DNA of 64,000 bases. It comes from Acidobacteriaceae bacterium. Its GTDB lineage: Bacteria > Acidobacteriota > Terriglobia > Terriglobales > Acidobacteriaceae. The DNA is taken from assembly GCA_003134995.1 (NCBI GenBank), contig PLDC01000019.1:592517-656516 (forward strand), given 5' to 3'. Below the pieces are notes generated by a model. The model was not told where the DNA came from, did not search any database, and saw only the letters and a program-made list of their open reading frames with translations. This document shows, in pieces, positions 9,675 to 18,462 of the stretch. The translations under genes and the position numbers were made by a program. How positions within the stretch are numbered: position 1 is the first letter of the stretch; each line of letters begins with the position of its first letter.

Positions 9675-10310
9675 ATGAAGAAATTACTCCTATTCCGGCC
9701 CGTCTTCGGACTGCTGTGCCTGGCCTTGGGATTCAGTCTGGGCTGCGGTCACTCCCAGCCGTTGCATCGGGGCGAGTCGGGGTTGGCGGCTAGTAATCAG
9801 AAGCTTCCTTTTCATCCGGAAGCTGGCCAGACCTCCAGCGATGACACCCATCCCGCAGTCTCGCCCGAGCCGAACGCAACCAGCGCGCTGCCTTTCGGAT
9901 CGCACGCGCGAATTTTACCCTCGGGAACTCTTCTGACCGTGCAACTGGAAAACACGCTTTCCGCCGCCAAAGCTCGTGCTGGCGACACATTCCTGGCCTC
10001 CATGGCCGCTCCCCTCGCGGTTGAAGGCGATTCGCTGATCGGGCGTGGCACGGCGGCCACTGGACATATCGAATCCGTGCGTTCGCAGGCCGGTTCGGGC
10101 TACTTCCAGCTGACGCTGAACGCGATCACCGTGGAGGGCAAAGCAATCGTCCTTCAAACTTCGAGCCTATTTGCCAAGGGAACTTTTCGGGATTCTGACG
10201 AGTTTCTGGTGCAGAAAGGCCGTCGTCTGACTTTCCGTCTGACCTCCCCGGTCACGCTGAATGAACCGAAATCGATGGCAAGCCAGTCCTTGGGTTCTCC
10301 TACCGAATAA
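9675..10310 (+). CDS. Putative lipoprotein
   Basis: The start at 9675 (MKKLLLFRPVFGLLCLALG) gives a lipoprotein signal with lipobox SLGC at about residues 22-25. A disordered Ser/Pro linker follows, then a beta-rich domain of about 120 residues beginning RILPSGTLLTVQLENTLSAA. This type of domain is common in uncharacterised acidobacterial envelope proteins. Probably anchored in the outer or inner membrane; function unknown. Confidence 0.7.
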   Translation: MKKLLLFRPVFGLLCLALGFSLGCGHSQPLHRGESGLAASNQKLPFHPEAGQTSSDDTHPAVSPEPNATSALPFGSHARILPSGTLLTVQLENTLSAAKARAGDTFLASMAAPLAVEGDSLIGRGTAATGHIESVRSQAGSGYFQLTLNAITVEGKAIVLQTSSLFAKGTFRDSDEFLVQKGRRLTFRLTSPVTLNEPKSMASQSLGSPTE

Positions 10311-10612
10311 ATATATCTCGTTTATTTCTGCGTATTTCAGCGCAAAATCCAGCGTTTTCAATCTTTTTTACTATTTTATTATTTTCTTCAAACAATAGAA
10401 AATAAGCCACTTGGCGAGTTTTCCACAGGACCTTTCCCATTCTTGCGTGACATCTGACCTTCGCAACAACACGTGAACACTCCTATAGTGGGCCTCGATG
10501 CCGGAAAGCGGCTGGCTGTGCGGCGTAAATGCTCCCATTATGGGAACACTTAGGTATCACATACCCCATCGTAGGCTTCCTTTCGGGAATCGTTCCGCGC
10601 CACAGTAGGACT
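10311..10612. promoter_or_regulatory. Upstream region of the NtrB-like kinase with two short palindromes
   Basis: About 300 bp with an AT-rich first part (10311-10410). It contains TCCCAT-T-ATGGGA (10533-10545) and GGTAT-CAC-ATACC (10553-10565), both perfect, 48-80 bp before the kinase start, plus a possible -10 TATAGT at 10484. These may be operators; no convincing sigma-54 promoter is seen. Confidence 0.4.
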
Positions 10613-11890
10613 ATGAACACTGCAACCCCATTTCCGTGGTCCGATTCGCCAGCCGGAGAGAGCCGGAGCACTGCCTTTCGCACTGCCTTCGAACACGCTC
10701 CCATCGCCGTAGCCCGCTTCAACGCGCAAGGCCTGATCGTCGAGATGAATGCAGCCTTCGAGCGGACGCTGGATCTCGGGTTGGCCAGCCAGCGGCGGTT
10801 GCGGCTCAGCGACATAGTTTGTCCGCAAGACCGCGTGAAAGCTGAGGCGCTGCTGCCTGACCTGCTCGATTCCCCGATTGATGATGCCCGGCGCGACGGC
10901 CTCCGCATGGAAGCTCAAGGCGCAAGCCATGGACAAGCCAGCTTCAAATGGACGGCGTGGCGCCAGCTCGACTTCAAAGGAGGGGACGATCATGCCTTGC
11001 TCATGCTGGAGCGAAAAGACGATGACCGGAGCAACGATGAGCAGAACATCGTCGGACTTCCCGCGCAGGAAAGTATGCTTCAAACCCAGAGATGGGAGGC
11101 CGTCGGCCGCCTGACAGGCGGCGTGGTCCACGACTTCAACAACCTGCTGACCGGCGTCATGCTGTATTGCGATCTGATGCTTTCGAGTCTCGACGCGCGC
11201 GACCGCCGCCGCCGCTACGCAGATGAGATTCGCTCCGCCATCGTGCAAGCCTCCGGCCTGGTGCGGCAGTTGCTCGTCTTTGCCCGGCCGCAGGTAACAG
11301 CGCCAAGCTTCTTGTGCCTGAACGAAGTTGCAGCGGCGATGGGCGATCTGCTGACTCGCTTGATCGGCGAAAACATCGCGCTGAATCTGCATCTCGATCC
11401 TGAATTGGGCTCCATCAAAATCGATCAGGCGCAAGCGCAGCAGATCATCCTGAATCTGGTTCTTAACGCGCGTGACGCACTCCCCAACGGCGGCCGCATT
11501 TCCATCGAGACCAGAAACTGCAAGTTCCAGCCCGTAGCCGGGATCGTGCCGAGCGCGCTCCCGGCCTTTCCCTGTGTCCTACTGGTGGTTGGCGATGACG
11601 GGTGCGGTATGAGTGCCGACACGCGCCAACGCCTGTTCGAGCCATTCTTCACTACCAAAAACGACGGCCAGGGCACCGGTTTGGGATTGACTACGGTCCG
11701 CAGCATCGTTACCACCAATCGCGGGCTCATCCACTTCGAAAGCGAACCTGGCCGCGGCACTCGCGTGATGATCCTGTTCCCGCGGGCATCTCAGGCTGCC
11801 GAAAGCGATCTTCTGGACCCGGCCACTCCAGATTCAGGGCCCGCATCCGCAACATCATTTCAAGAAGTCAAGAAGGAATCACACTTATGA
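10613..11890 (+). CDS. Soluble PAS sensor histidine kinase (NtrB-like)
   Basis: The start at 10613 (MNTATPFPW) follows TAGGA closely; upstream ATGs lack support. There are no membrane segments. An N-terminal PAS domain (about residues 20-135, FEHAPIAVARFNAQGLIVEM) is followed by HisKA with the HDFNN-type acceptor (GGVVHDFNNLLTGVMLYCD) and HATPase (LNLVLNARDALPNGG, GDDGCGMS, GQGTGLGLTTV). Its stop overlaps the next gene's start by 4 bp, so it is cotranslated with its NtrC-type partner. A cytosolic signal is likely. Confidence 0.9.
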   Translation: MNTATPFPWSDSPAGESRSTAFRTAFEHAPIAVARFNAQGLIVEMNAAFERTLDLGLASQRRLRLSDIVCPQDRVKAEALLPDLLDSPIDDARRDGLRMEAQGASHGQASFKWTAWRQLDFKGGDDHALLMLERKDDDRSNDEQNIVGLPAQESMLQTQRWEAVGRLTGGVVHDFNNLLTGVMLYCDLMLSSLDARDRRRRYADEIRSAIVQASGLVRQLLVFARPQVTAPSFLCLNEVAAAMGDLLTRLIGENIALNLHLDPELGSIKIDQAQAQQIILNLVLNARDALPNGGRISIETRNCKFQPVAGIVPSALPAFPCVLLVVGDDGCGMSADTRQRLFEPFFTTKNDGQGTGLGLTTVRSIVTTNRGLIHFESEPGRGTRVMILFPRASQAAESDLLDPATPDSGPASATSFQEVKKESHL

Positions 11891-13308
11891 CGTCAGCCGC
11901 ATTAAGCCACTCCATCGCCACTCCTCAGATCATGGCCGCGAATTTTCTCAACCTTCTCATCGTTGACGATGAACGCTCCATCCGCGACGCTTGCCGCGAA
12001 GTCGCACTCTCCCTGGGCTTCATGGCCCATGTCGCCGATTCCGCCGAACATGCTTACCGCATTCTGCAAACTCAAAGTATCGACGCCGTCTTACTTGATC
12101 TGCGCCTGCCCGGCGCAGGAGGCCTCGAGGCTCTCCACCATATCAAGGCTCAACGCCCCGAGGCTCTCGTGATCGTAGTGACGGGCTATGGCACCGTGCA
12201 ATCGGCGGTGCAGGCCATGAAGAATGGCGCTTACGAGTACGTGACCAAGCCTTTCAGCATCGACGAATTAAAGCTCCTGCTCGAACGCGTTTCGAATCAC
12301 CTCAAGCTGAAGAGCGAAAACCGCATGCTGCGCGAGAAGCTTAAATCCAAGCAGGGATATGGCGGCATAGTCGGTCGCGCCCCTGAGATGGAGAAGCTCT
12401 ACCGCATCATCGCCAAAGCCGCCAACAGCTCCCACCCTGTGCTGATTCTCGGCGAGAGCGGTACCGGTAAGGAAATGGTGGCGCGCTCCATTCATTACTC
12501 CGGGCCATTTCACGACAAGCCGTTCATCCCCGTCGATTGCGGCTCGCTCGTGCCTACGCTCATCGAAAGCGAGCTGTTCGGCTACGTCAAAGGCGCATTC
12601 ACTGGCGCCAATCAGGCCAAGGACGGATTGCTCGCCATCGCTGAGGGTGGAACCGTTTTTCTCGACGAAGTCGGTGAGTTGCCGGTAGACCTGCAGGCTA
12701 AACTTCTGCGGGCGATTCAGGAAAAGGAGATTCGCCCGGTCGGCAGCACTCGCCGCATTCCCATCAACGTCCGCATCCTCGCCGCGACCAACCGCTTGCT
12801 GGAGCAGGCCGTGACCGAAGGCACTTTCCGCCGCGACCTGTATTTTCGCTTGAATGTTCTCAGCCTGCGTATTCCGCCGTTGCGCGAGAGGCGCGAGGAT
12901 ATTCCGCTGTTGATCGCTCATTTCATGGAACGCTCATTGCGCTCCTCGGCACAAGAGAAAATTCTCACCGACGAAGCCGTCAAGGTCATGCTGGCCTATG
13001 ACTGGCCGGGCAACGTCCGCGAGCTGGAAAATTGCCTGGAGCGCACGTGCGCATTTACCAGCGGACCGCTGATCCATGTCCCTGATCTGCCACCAGCCAT
13101 CGCCGGTACACAGGTCGCAGCGCCCTCCAATGGCAACGGCCATGGGCACGCCTTGAACAAAATCGTTCCCATGGCAGAATTGGAGCGGCAGACCATTCTC
13201 AACGCCATCGCAGAACTCAATGGAGACAAGTTGCAGGCGGCGCGCTTGCTCGGCATAGGCAAGACAACTCTCTACCGCAAGTTGAAAGACTACGCCGCCC
13301 AGAGCTAG
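11887..13308 (+). CDS. NtrC-family sigma-54-dependent response regulator
   Basis: 473 residues from the ATG at 11887, inside an ATGA overlap with the kinase stop, with AAGGAA upstream. The receiver has LLIVDDERS and the phospho-site AVLLDLRLPGAGG. The AAA+ domain has Walker A GESGTGKE, the loop GAFTGA and Walker B GGTVFLDEVGE. The Fis-type helix-turn-helix at the C-terminus reads GDKLQAARLLGIGKTTLYRK. It forms a two-gene operon with the soluble kinase and is a paralogue of the regulator at 3333-4733. A palindromic repeat follows and may end transcription. Confidence 0.92.
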   Translation: MTSAALSHSIATPQIMAANFLNLLIVDDERSIRDACREVALSLGFMAHVADSAEHAYRILQTQSIDAVLLDLRLPGAGGLEALHHIKAQRPEALVIVVTGYGTVQSAVQAMKNGAYEYVTKPFSIDELKLLLERVSNHLKLKSENRMLREKLKSKQGYGGIVGRAPEMEKLYRIIAKAANSSHPVLILGESGTGKEMVARSIHYSGPFHDKPFIPVDCGSLVPTLIESELFGYVKGAFTGANQAKDGLLAIAEGGTVFLDEVGELPVDLQAKLLRAIQEKEIRPVGSTRRIPINVRILAATNRLLEQAVTEGTFRRDLYFRLNVLSLRIPPLRERREDIPLLIAHFMERSLRSSAQEKILTDEAVKVMLAYDWPGNVRELENCLERTCAFTSGPLIHVPDLPPAIAGTQVAAPSNGNGHGHALNKIVPMAELERQTILNAIAELNGDKLQAARLLGIGKTTLYRKLKDYAAQS

Positions 13309-13356
13309 ATGGTTTTAGATAGAGCGGGGAATTACACATTTGTCTAGAAAATACGT

Positions 13357-13462
13357 TTGTCATCCCGAGCGAAGCGAGGGATCCTGGTTTCTGCGTTCAG
13401 CGCAATCACAGCCGACGCAGGCAAACACCAAGATCCCTCGCTCGCTCTGCTCGGGATGACAA
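13357..13462. repeat. REP-like palindromic repeat, copy A
   Basis: The left arm TTGTCATCCCGAGCGAAGCG plus AGGGATC and the right arm GATCCCTCGCTCGCTCTGC plus TCGGGATGACAA form a long hairpin of about 30-bp arms with a 45-nt centre. The same arms recur at 13843-13942 on the other side of the GIY-YIG gene. CATCCCGAGC-type repeats are known to be widespread in several phyla. Confidence 0.85.
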
Positions 13463-13490
13463 GGGCCGGAGGGAGCATGAGTGAAGATCG

Positions 13491-13820
13491 ATGAGCGAAG
13501 AGCGGCACTACTTCGTCTACATCATGGCCAACGCTTCGAAAAGGCTCTACACCGGCATGACCAACAGCATCCGACGGCGGGTTCGGGAGCACAAGCTGAA
13601 ACTGACGCCCGGCTTTGCAACGCAATACAACATCACCAGGTTAGTCTATTTCGAAACCTTCGAAGACGTACGCAACGCCATCGAACGCGAGAAGCAAATC
13701 AAGGCCTGGACTCGCGCGAAGCGGGTGGCATTGGTGGAATCGACAAATCCCAAGTGGGACGATTTGTCCCGCGAGTGGGATCAGCCGCAAACATTTCGAT
13801 TTGCGCCAAGAACTGCCTAA
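13491..13820 (+). CDS. Small GIY-YIG nuclease family protein
   Basis: 109 residues. The GIY-YIG signature is clear near the N-terminus: YFVYIMANASKRLYTGMTN (a Y-V-Y...Y-T-G variant) followed by Arg (SIRRRVREHK) and the downstream Glu/Lys segment AIEREKQIKAWTRAKRVALV. This single-domain UvrC-type class usually acts as, or derives from, a DNA endonuclease. The gene sits alone, 29 bp after one palindromic repeat and 23 bp before a second copy, suggesting the three form one unit that may be mobile. Confidence 0.85.
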   Translation: MSEERHYFVYIMANASKRLYTGMTNSIRRRVREHKLKLTPGFATQYNITRLVYFETFEDVRNAIEREKQIKAWTRAKRVALVESTNPKWDDLSREWDQPQTFRFAPRTA

Positions 13821-13842
13821 GGTCATCTTGTACTTTACTAGA

Positions 13843-13942
13843 TTGTCATCCCGAGCAAAGCGAGGGACCTTGGTTTTTGCCGGCAGTGGCAGACGATGAT
13901 CGTGCCGGCGAGAACCAATATCCCTCGCGTGGCTCGGGATGG
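13843..13942. repeat. REP-like palindromic repeat, copy B
   Basis: The left arm TTGTCATCCCGAGCAAAGCG plus AGGGACC and the right arm ending TCCCTCGCGTGGCTCGGGAT pair imperfectly; an inner GCCGGCA/TGCCGGC pair extends the hairpin. It is homologous to the repeat at 13357-13462. Confidence 0.85.
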
Positions 13943-14081
13943 CTAGCGGTAAGATGTCCCCTTATGAAACGAATGCCCCGTCCGCGCCGTTCCTCAGTGG
14001 GAACCGGTCCCTCACCGACTCCTTTAACCCGTGCCTTTTCAACGCGAGCACTCGTGGTGCTTTGCGTGCAATAGAAACCGC

Positions 14082-14567
14082 ATGATCCTACTCATCACCC
14101 CGTCAGCACGTGGCCAAGAGTGCGCGGTCACTCTGAAAGAAGCGATCGGCGAGGAAACCCACTGGGCAGAAAAACTTTCGCAAGCCATTGCCCGGCTCCG
14201 CGAACAGCCCTATTCCGCCGTCGTTCTAGACCAATTCCTTTTGGAAAACGAGCCCGCGGAAAGCGACCAGATGCTTGAACATCTGGGCACGGCTTTTCCC
14301 GTCTATCTCAACTTCGCCGTCAGCGGCATGGAGCGCCTGTTGCGCGACGTCCGCTCCGCGCTTCACCGCCGCAAGCGCGAGGAAATCCAGGCTCGCCGTT
14401 CGGTCGAGCAACAAATTCGCAGCGAGGTGTGCGAGTCGCTCACCGTCATGCTGCTCTCCTGCGAATTAGCCATGGCCGTGCCCGGCATCCCCACCCCGGC
14501 AGCAGAAAAAATCCGCATGATCGACAATCTCGCCCGCGACATGCGCCTCAGGCTGAATGTGAACTGA
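14082..14567 (+). CDS. Receiver-like (degenerate response-regulator) protein
   Basis: 161 residues from the ATG at 14082 (MILLITPSARGQECAVTLKEA). The fold resembles a CheY receiver: a start strand, a conserved Asp in AVVLDQFLLENEP, and later helices, but the acidic pair after the first strand is missing. The C-terminal third (about residues 110-161) is helical and resembles a dimerisation segment. Its ending AEKIRMIDNLARDMR recurs in a diverged fragment at 16805-16890. No kinase or output domain is attached; possibly a phosphorelay or regulatory adaptor. Confidence 0.65.
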   Translation: MILLITPSARGQECAVTLKEAIGEETHWAEKLSQAIARLREQPYSAVVLDQFLLENEPAESDQMLEHLGTAFPVYLNFAVSGMERLLRDVRSALHRRKREEIQARRSVEQQIRSEVCESLTVMLLSCELAMAVPGIPTPAAEKIRMIDNLARDMRLRLNVN

Positions 14568-14600
14568 TTCTTACGAACGCATATCTGTCATGAGAGATTT

Positions 14601-16313
14601 CTACTTCTTCGACAGATGGTTCTTTGCCAACTTCTCCGCCGTTTCCAGCGCGGCCGCTGCTTTCACCTTCACATCGGGTTCCACCCCGGTCCCCTCCCAG
14701 TCGGTTTTTCCGAAGGGATTGATCGGCTTCAGCTCGGGAATGCCCATGCCGAAGTGATCGTCGATGCGATGGAAAACGCTCGCATGCGCGCCACCTCGCG
14801 TTCTCTCGCCCACTAACGTGGCGCGTCTTAGCATCTTCAGGTCGTAGCTGAACTGTTCCGCACCCGACCAGGTCGAAGCCGAGGTCAGCACATATACGGG
14901 CTTATCCGCCAGCCGGTTTCCTTCTACAGGCGACCGCGTCCAGGAGTGCTCTGTCGGACTTTCCCTCGGGCTATACATGTACTCGGGATGGTCGAAGAGG
15001 TAACTGGCAATCAGACCGACCATATTCTCCATACCGCCGCTGTTGTCCCGTAAATCAAAGATGACCGCATCGGCGTGATTCAGAGACGCCATCGCAGCAG
15101 TTGCTGTTTTCTGGCACACAGAGGTGTCAGGGAAAAAATCGAGCTTCAGATAGCCGATATTGTTCGGCAGGATTTCGACTTTTCTGAACATGCAGTTTTC
15201 CTGCTCCATTGCCTTCCGATAACGCGCAAGGTCTTCAGCTGTTTGTTCCGGCGGGTGCTCCGGCAATCTCTCGCGGCTGTATTCCAAAGTGAGGCGCATA
15301 TCATGGCTGGCGTCGGTTATCTGCTTGGTCAGCACATCAGCAAACGCTCCACCGTCCGTCGCCGCGTCGTCGTGGCCATTGCTCTCATGCGTGAGTAGCG
15401 CTTGCGCTGTTTTTTCCGCAACTTCCCGATCGAAGTAGTACCGCTTCAGAGTCGCAATTGTCCGTTCAATCACGCGCCGCCGCTCCGCAGCATTCAGCTT
15501 TACGCCATCCGCCCCGGGAGGGTTCGTTGCGCCCGCGGCACCTTGGGGCTCTGGTTGCCCAGCTTGCGGTTCGGGAGAGCCAGAGCGAATCGTTGGGAAC
15601 GCTGTCGATCGATGGTCGTCACGTCTTTCGTTAGCGGCCCTTAAGCGCGTTCCCGCGATCGCTGGTTTTCCAGAGATCCTCGCGCCTTCGTCCGCAACGT
15701 TCTTAGCCTGCTTCCACGCCACCCCAGACTGCAACCGCTGAGATTTTTCGAACGCGGCCGCACTTTGCGGCCGTTCTCCACCCTCAACCTCCCCGGGGTT
15801 TCCCCGCGATGATTGCGCCGCGTGCGAGACGGGAGCGATCTCGGTTGGGAGGATCGCACGCTGCTGTTCGACGGTGGACGCGTTCTCTTCACGGTCGAGA
15901 GTCGGGAACGGGAGATGACCGGTGTGATTCCAGCTGAATTTCATGGCGAGCAAAGCGGCACTGAGAACTCCAATTGACAAAATCAGACCGTGAATCACTG
16001 CGGTTGGGCGTGGCTTAAAGCTGCCTATCATGTAAAAGCCCGGGACACCATCAAGCGCCGGTGTTGTCGGCCCGGCCACGGCAGGTTTCTGTTGGAATCC
16101 CGGTCGAAAGGCCCACTGTCGGATTAACGAGACAATGCCGTCGCCCACCAGTTTCGCTTCCGTCAGTCTGGCCTTGGCACGATTCCCGGGCACTTCCCTG
16201 GTCCCCTGATCCTTGCTCACTTGATCAAAGATGAGCAGCATCTCGTAGGCAAAGCTTCGCTGGAAATTCCGCGGATGAAGGCGAAGGATCCAGACATACG
16301 TCCTGCGAAACAT
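14601..16313 (-). CDS. Membrane-anchored S41 (C-terminal processing) peptidase with permease-prefix-like N-terminus
   Basis: 570 residues. Residues 1-75 (ILRLHPRNFQRSFAYEMLLIF) look like the short prefix at the N-terminus of acidobacterial PadR-linked ABC permeases. One TM segment follows at about 108-127, then a long disordered Pro/Gly/Ala region to about 275. The C-terminal half is an S41 peptidase: strand NNIGYLKLDFFPD, VIFDLRDNSGGMENM, and the nucleophile region VLTSASTWSGAEQFSYDLK (Ser and Lys expected catalytic). No PDZ domain is obvious. Its start shares one base with the stop of an upstream PadR gene, so they are cotranscribed. An unusual combination. Confidence 0.85.
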   Translation of the reverse strand: MFRRTYVWILRLHPRNFQRSFAYEMLLIFDQVSKDQGTREVPGNRAKARLTEAKLVGDGIVSLIRQWAFRPGFQQKPAVAGPTTPALDGVPGFYMIGSFKPRPTAVIHGLILSIGVLSAALLAMKFSWNHTGHLPFPTLDREENASTVEQQRAILPTEIAPVSHAAQSSRGNPGEVEGGERPQSAAAFEKSQRLQSGVAWKQAKNVADEGARISGKPAIAGTRLRAANERRDDHRSTAFPTIRSGSPEPQAGQPEPQGAAGATNPPGADGVKLNAAERRRVIERTIATLKRYYFDREVAEKTAQALLTHESNGHDDAATDGGAFADVLTKQITDASHDMRLTLEYSRERLPEHPPEQTAEDLARYRKAMEQENCMFRKVEILPNNIGYLKLDFFPDTSVCQKTATAAMASLNHADAVIFDLRDNSGGMENMVGLIASYLFDHPEYMYSPRESPTEHSWTRSPVEGNRLADKPVYVLTSASTWSGAEQFSYDLKMLRRATLVGERTRGGAHASVFHRIDDHFGMGIPELKPINPFGKTDWEGTGVEPDVKVKAAAALETAEKLAKNHLSKK

Positions 16314-16666
16314 CAGGCTCTCCTCGGCCTCGCCGGTTGCAGCCGCATCTTCGCTTCATGAACTACGGCTTCGAGACGCTCAACCTCGGCCGAAAGAACG
16401 GCCTTTCCCAGAGGACTTATCCGGTAGTACCGCCTGCGGGGGTCTTCATCTCCAGCGCGCTCCCCGACGGGCTGCACCAGACGCCGCTCAATCAACTTTT
16501 GCAGATTGTCGTAGAGCGTGCCTGGTCCCAGCTTGTATTGCCCTTCCGATTGGCACGCGACTTCCTGCATAATGCCGTAGCCGTGGCGGTCTTCTCCAGC
16601 GAGTGAAAGAAGGATGTGCAAGGTTGCGGTCGACAAGGGGACGAATTCGCTGACATCTTCTTTCAT
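16313..16666 (-). CDS. PadR-family transcriptional regulator
   Basis: 117 residues from the ATG at 16666 (MKEDVSEFVPLSTATLHILL). The winged helix-turn-helix has LSLAGEDRHGYGIMQEV, GPGTLYDNLQKLIERRLV and RRYYRISPLGKAVLSAE, all typical of PadR. A palindrome and a sigma-70 promoter lie right before the start, suggesting autoregulation and a nearly leaderless mRNA. It is coupled (TGATG) to the S41 peptidase gene. Confidence 0.92.
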   Translation of the reverse strand: MKEDVSEFVPLSTATLHILLSLAGEDRHGYGIMQEVACQSEGQYKLGPGTLYDNLQKLIERRLVQPVGERAGDEDPRRRYYRISPLGKAVLSAEVERLEAVVHEAKMRLQPARPRRA

Positions 16667-16670
16667 AAGT

Positions 16671-16708
16671 CGGATTTCCAATATATCGAAATCCGAGCTA
16701 GTTGGCAA
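16671..16708 (-). promoter_or_regulatory. padR promoter with overlapping operator palindrome
   Basis: On the minus strand -35 TTGCCA (16708-16703), 17-bp spacer, -10 TATATT (16685-16680). The perfect palindrome CGGATTTC-N9-GAAATCCG (16671-16695) covers the -10 box and ends 5 bp before the ATG. Inferred PadR autoregulatory operator. Confidence 0.7.
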
Positions 16709-16779
16709 CGGGAATTCGGAGCATGCATAGCGGTTATGGCACGCCGATGTCTTGCCTGCCGACCTCAATCCAGCAAGGC

Positions 16780-16890
16780 TGCTTCTGCGAAACGGGCCAC
16801 GTCCGTGCCCAAGGTTTCCGGTCTCGGCGCGGAAAAAATCTGCATCATCGATAACCTGGCCCGCGACATGCGCGGACTGATTTGTCGGCC
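16780..16890 (+). pseudogene. Diverged C-terminal fragment of the receiver-like gene
   Basis: The plus strand encodes AEKICIIDNLARDMRGLI, matching AEKIRMIDNLARDMRLRL at the end of the gene at 14082-14567; the DNA is also similar (GAAAAAATC, then GCCCGCGACATGCGC). The remainder of the gene is not recognisable here. A remnant of a duplication, now separated from its relative by the PadR-peptidase operon. Confidence 0.55.
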
Positions 16891-16935
16891 GCTCAATTCG
16901 GAACTCTACATCAGGAAATTACGTAACATAGGTCG

Positions 16936-18462
16936 ATGGGACCTGTTTACGCCAGACTCCGCTCCGACGCCGGCATTCTCCTCCTGCTCGCGATGGTTTT
17001 TGTCGCGCTGCATGTCGCCACCAGCGGCCCCTACGGCTTTCATCGGGACGAACTCGCCACCCTCGATGACGCCCGCCACCTCGACTGGGGATTCGTCGCC
17101 TATCCTCCGCTCACCCCCGCCGCCGGACGCCTCGCGCTCGAGCTCTTCGGCATCTCCACGCTCGGAATCCGAACTCTGCCCATTGTCGCTCTCGCCTTGG
17201 TGGTCGTCCTTTCCGGGCTGATGGCACGCGAATTCGGCGGCTCCCGCCGCGCTCAAATTTTGTCCGCGCTCAGCGTCGCAGTCATTCCCATCGTCACCAT
17301 TCAGACCACGGTCCTGCAATACGTTTCCTTCGACTATCTCTGGGGAGTTCTTCTCACCTATCTCCTCCTGCGCCTGCTCAACACCGAAGAGCTGCGCTGG
17401 TGGCTCCCCATCGGCGCCGCCATCGGGCTGGGCATGCTGACCAAATACACCATGGCGTTTTTCGTCATCGGTTTAGTGGGCGCTTTGCTGGTGACCGGAG
17501 CGTTCGAAAAGAAAATCCGCAGCCAGTTGCTCAGCCCGTGGCTGTGGGCCGGAGCGGCCGTTTCGCTGCTCATGTTCGTGCCGAATCTGATCTGGCAAAT
17601 GCAGCAACACTTCGTCTCGCTCGACATGCTCCGGCACATTCACGCCCGCGACGTGGGCCAGGGGCGCGCCCGCGGCTTTCTGCCCGAGCAGTTGTATGTT
17701 TGCGTAAGCGCATCGCTGTCGCCTCTCGTGTTCATGGGCCTATGGTTCTTCTTCACCGATCGCGGACGCAAATACCGCCTGCTGGGCTGGATGTTCGTTC
17801 TAACCTTCCTGTTATTTCTGGTGGCGCAGGGGCGCTCCTACTATCTCGGCCCGCTGTATCCCATTCTGCTGGCCGCGGGCAGCGTGGTGTGGGAACGCTG
17901 GATCGCAGCCCGCACCCGCACCTGGGTGCTAGCCATGCAAGGCGTGACCTGGCTCTTGGTGGCATCCAGTGCTTTTCTGTCGTTCGCGCTCTTCACGCCC
18001 ATCGCGCCCATCAACTCCGCTCTCTGGAACGCCACCGGCCAACTGCAAGACAACTTCAGAGAAGAAATTGGCTGGACCGACTTGGTCGCGACGGTCGCGC
18101 GAGTCTACCATTCCATCCCCGCCAGCGAACGCGCGGGAACCGGAATCATCGTGGGAAATTACGGCGAGGCTGGCGCCATCAATCTGCTGGGCCCGCATTA
18201 CGGCCTTCCGCCCGTCATCAGCGGAACCAACTCGGCCTGGTACCGCAGCTATCCCCAGAACAATCCGCAAACACTGATCGCCATCGGCTTCAAAGACGAC
18301 TTTCGGCAAGAACACTTCGAGCGCTGCGAGCTGGTCGCCCACAATACGAATCCCTTCGGTGTAATCAACGAGGAGAGCCGCGACCATCCCGACATCTATC
18401 TATGCCATCACCTGCTGCAACCCTGGCCCGAATTCTGGCCTCACTTCCAGTGGTTTGGATGA
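16936..18462 (+). CDS. Glycosyltransferase family 39-like integral membrane protein
   Basis: 508 residues with about 10-12 hydrophobic segments. The first periplasmic loop contains GPYGFHRDELATLDDARHL, matching the Asp-Glu catalytic loop of ArnT/PMT-type enzymes that use polyprenyl-phosphate sugars, and DWGFVAYPPLTP follows as in that family. The C-terminal domain is soluble and probably periplasmic. It lies just upstream of a second glycosyltransferase, so a joint role in envelope glycan or glycoprotein assembly is plausible. Acceptor unknown. Confidence 0.85.
   Translation: MGPVYARLRSDAGILLLLAMVFVALHVATSGPYGFHRDELATLDDARHLDWGFVAYPPLTPAAGRLALELFGISTLGIRTLPIVALALVVVLSGLMAREFGGSRRAQILSALSVAVIPIVTIQTTVLQYVSFDYLWGVLLTYLLLRLLNTEELRWWLPIGAAIGLGMLTKYTMAFFVIGLVGALLVTGAFEKKIRSQLLSPWLWAGAAVSLLMFVPNLIWQMQQHFVSLDMLRHIHARDVGQGRARGFLPEQLYVCVSASLSPLVFMGLWFFFTDRGRKYRLLGWMFVLTFLLFLVAQGRSYYLGPLYPILLAAGSVVWERWIAARTRTWVLAMQGVTWLLVASSAFLSFALFTPIAPINSALWNATGQLQDNFREEIGWTDLVATVARVYHSIPASERAGTGIIVGNYGEAGAINLLGPHYGLPPVISGTNSAWYRSYPQNNPQTLIAIGFKDDFRQEHFERCELVAHNTNPFGVINEESRDHPDIYLCHHLLQPWPEFWPHFQWFG

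Noticed and set aside
4734-10612. Sigma-54 promoters near the NtrC-type regulators
   Set aside because: No TGGCAC-N5-TTGC-like element with correct GG/GC spacing was found upstream of nearby genes.
11602-11886. N-terminal extension of the second NtrC regulator
   Set aside because: It overlaps the kinase gene in another frame; the ATG at 11887 in the ATGA overlap gives a normal receiver.
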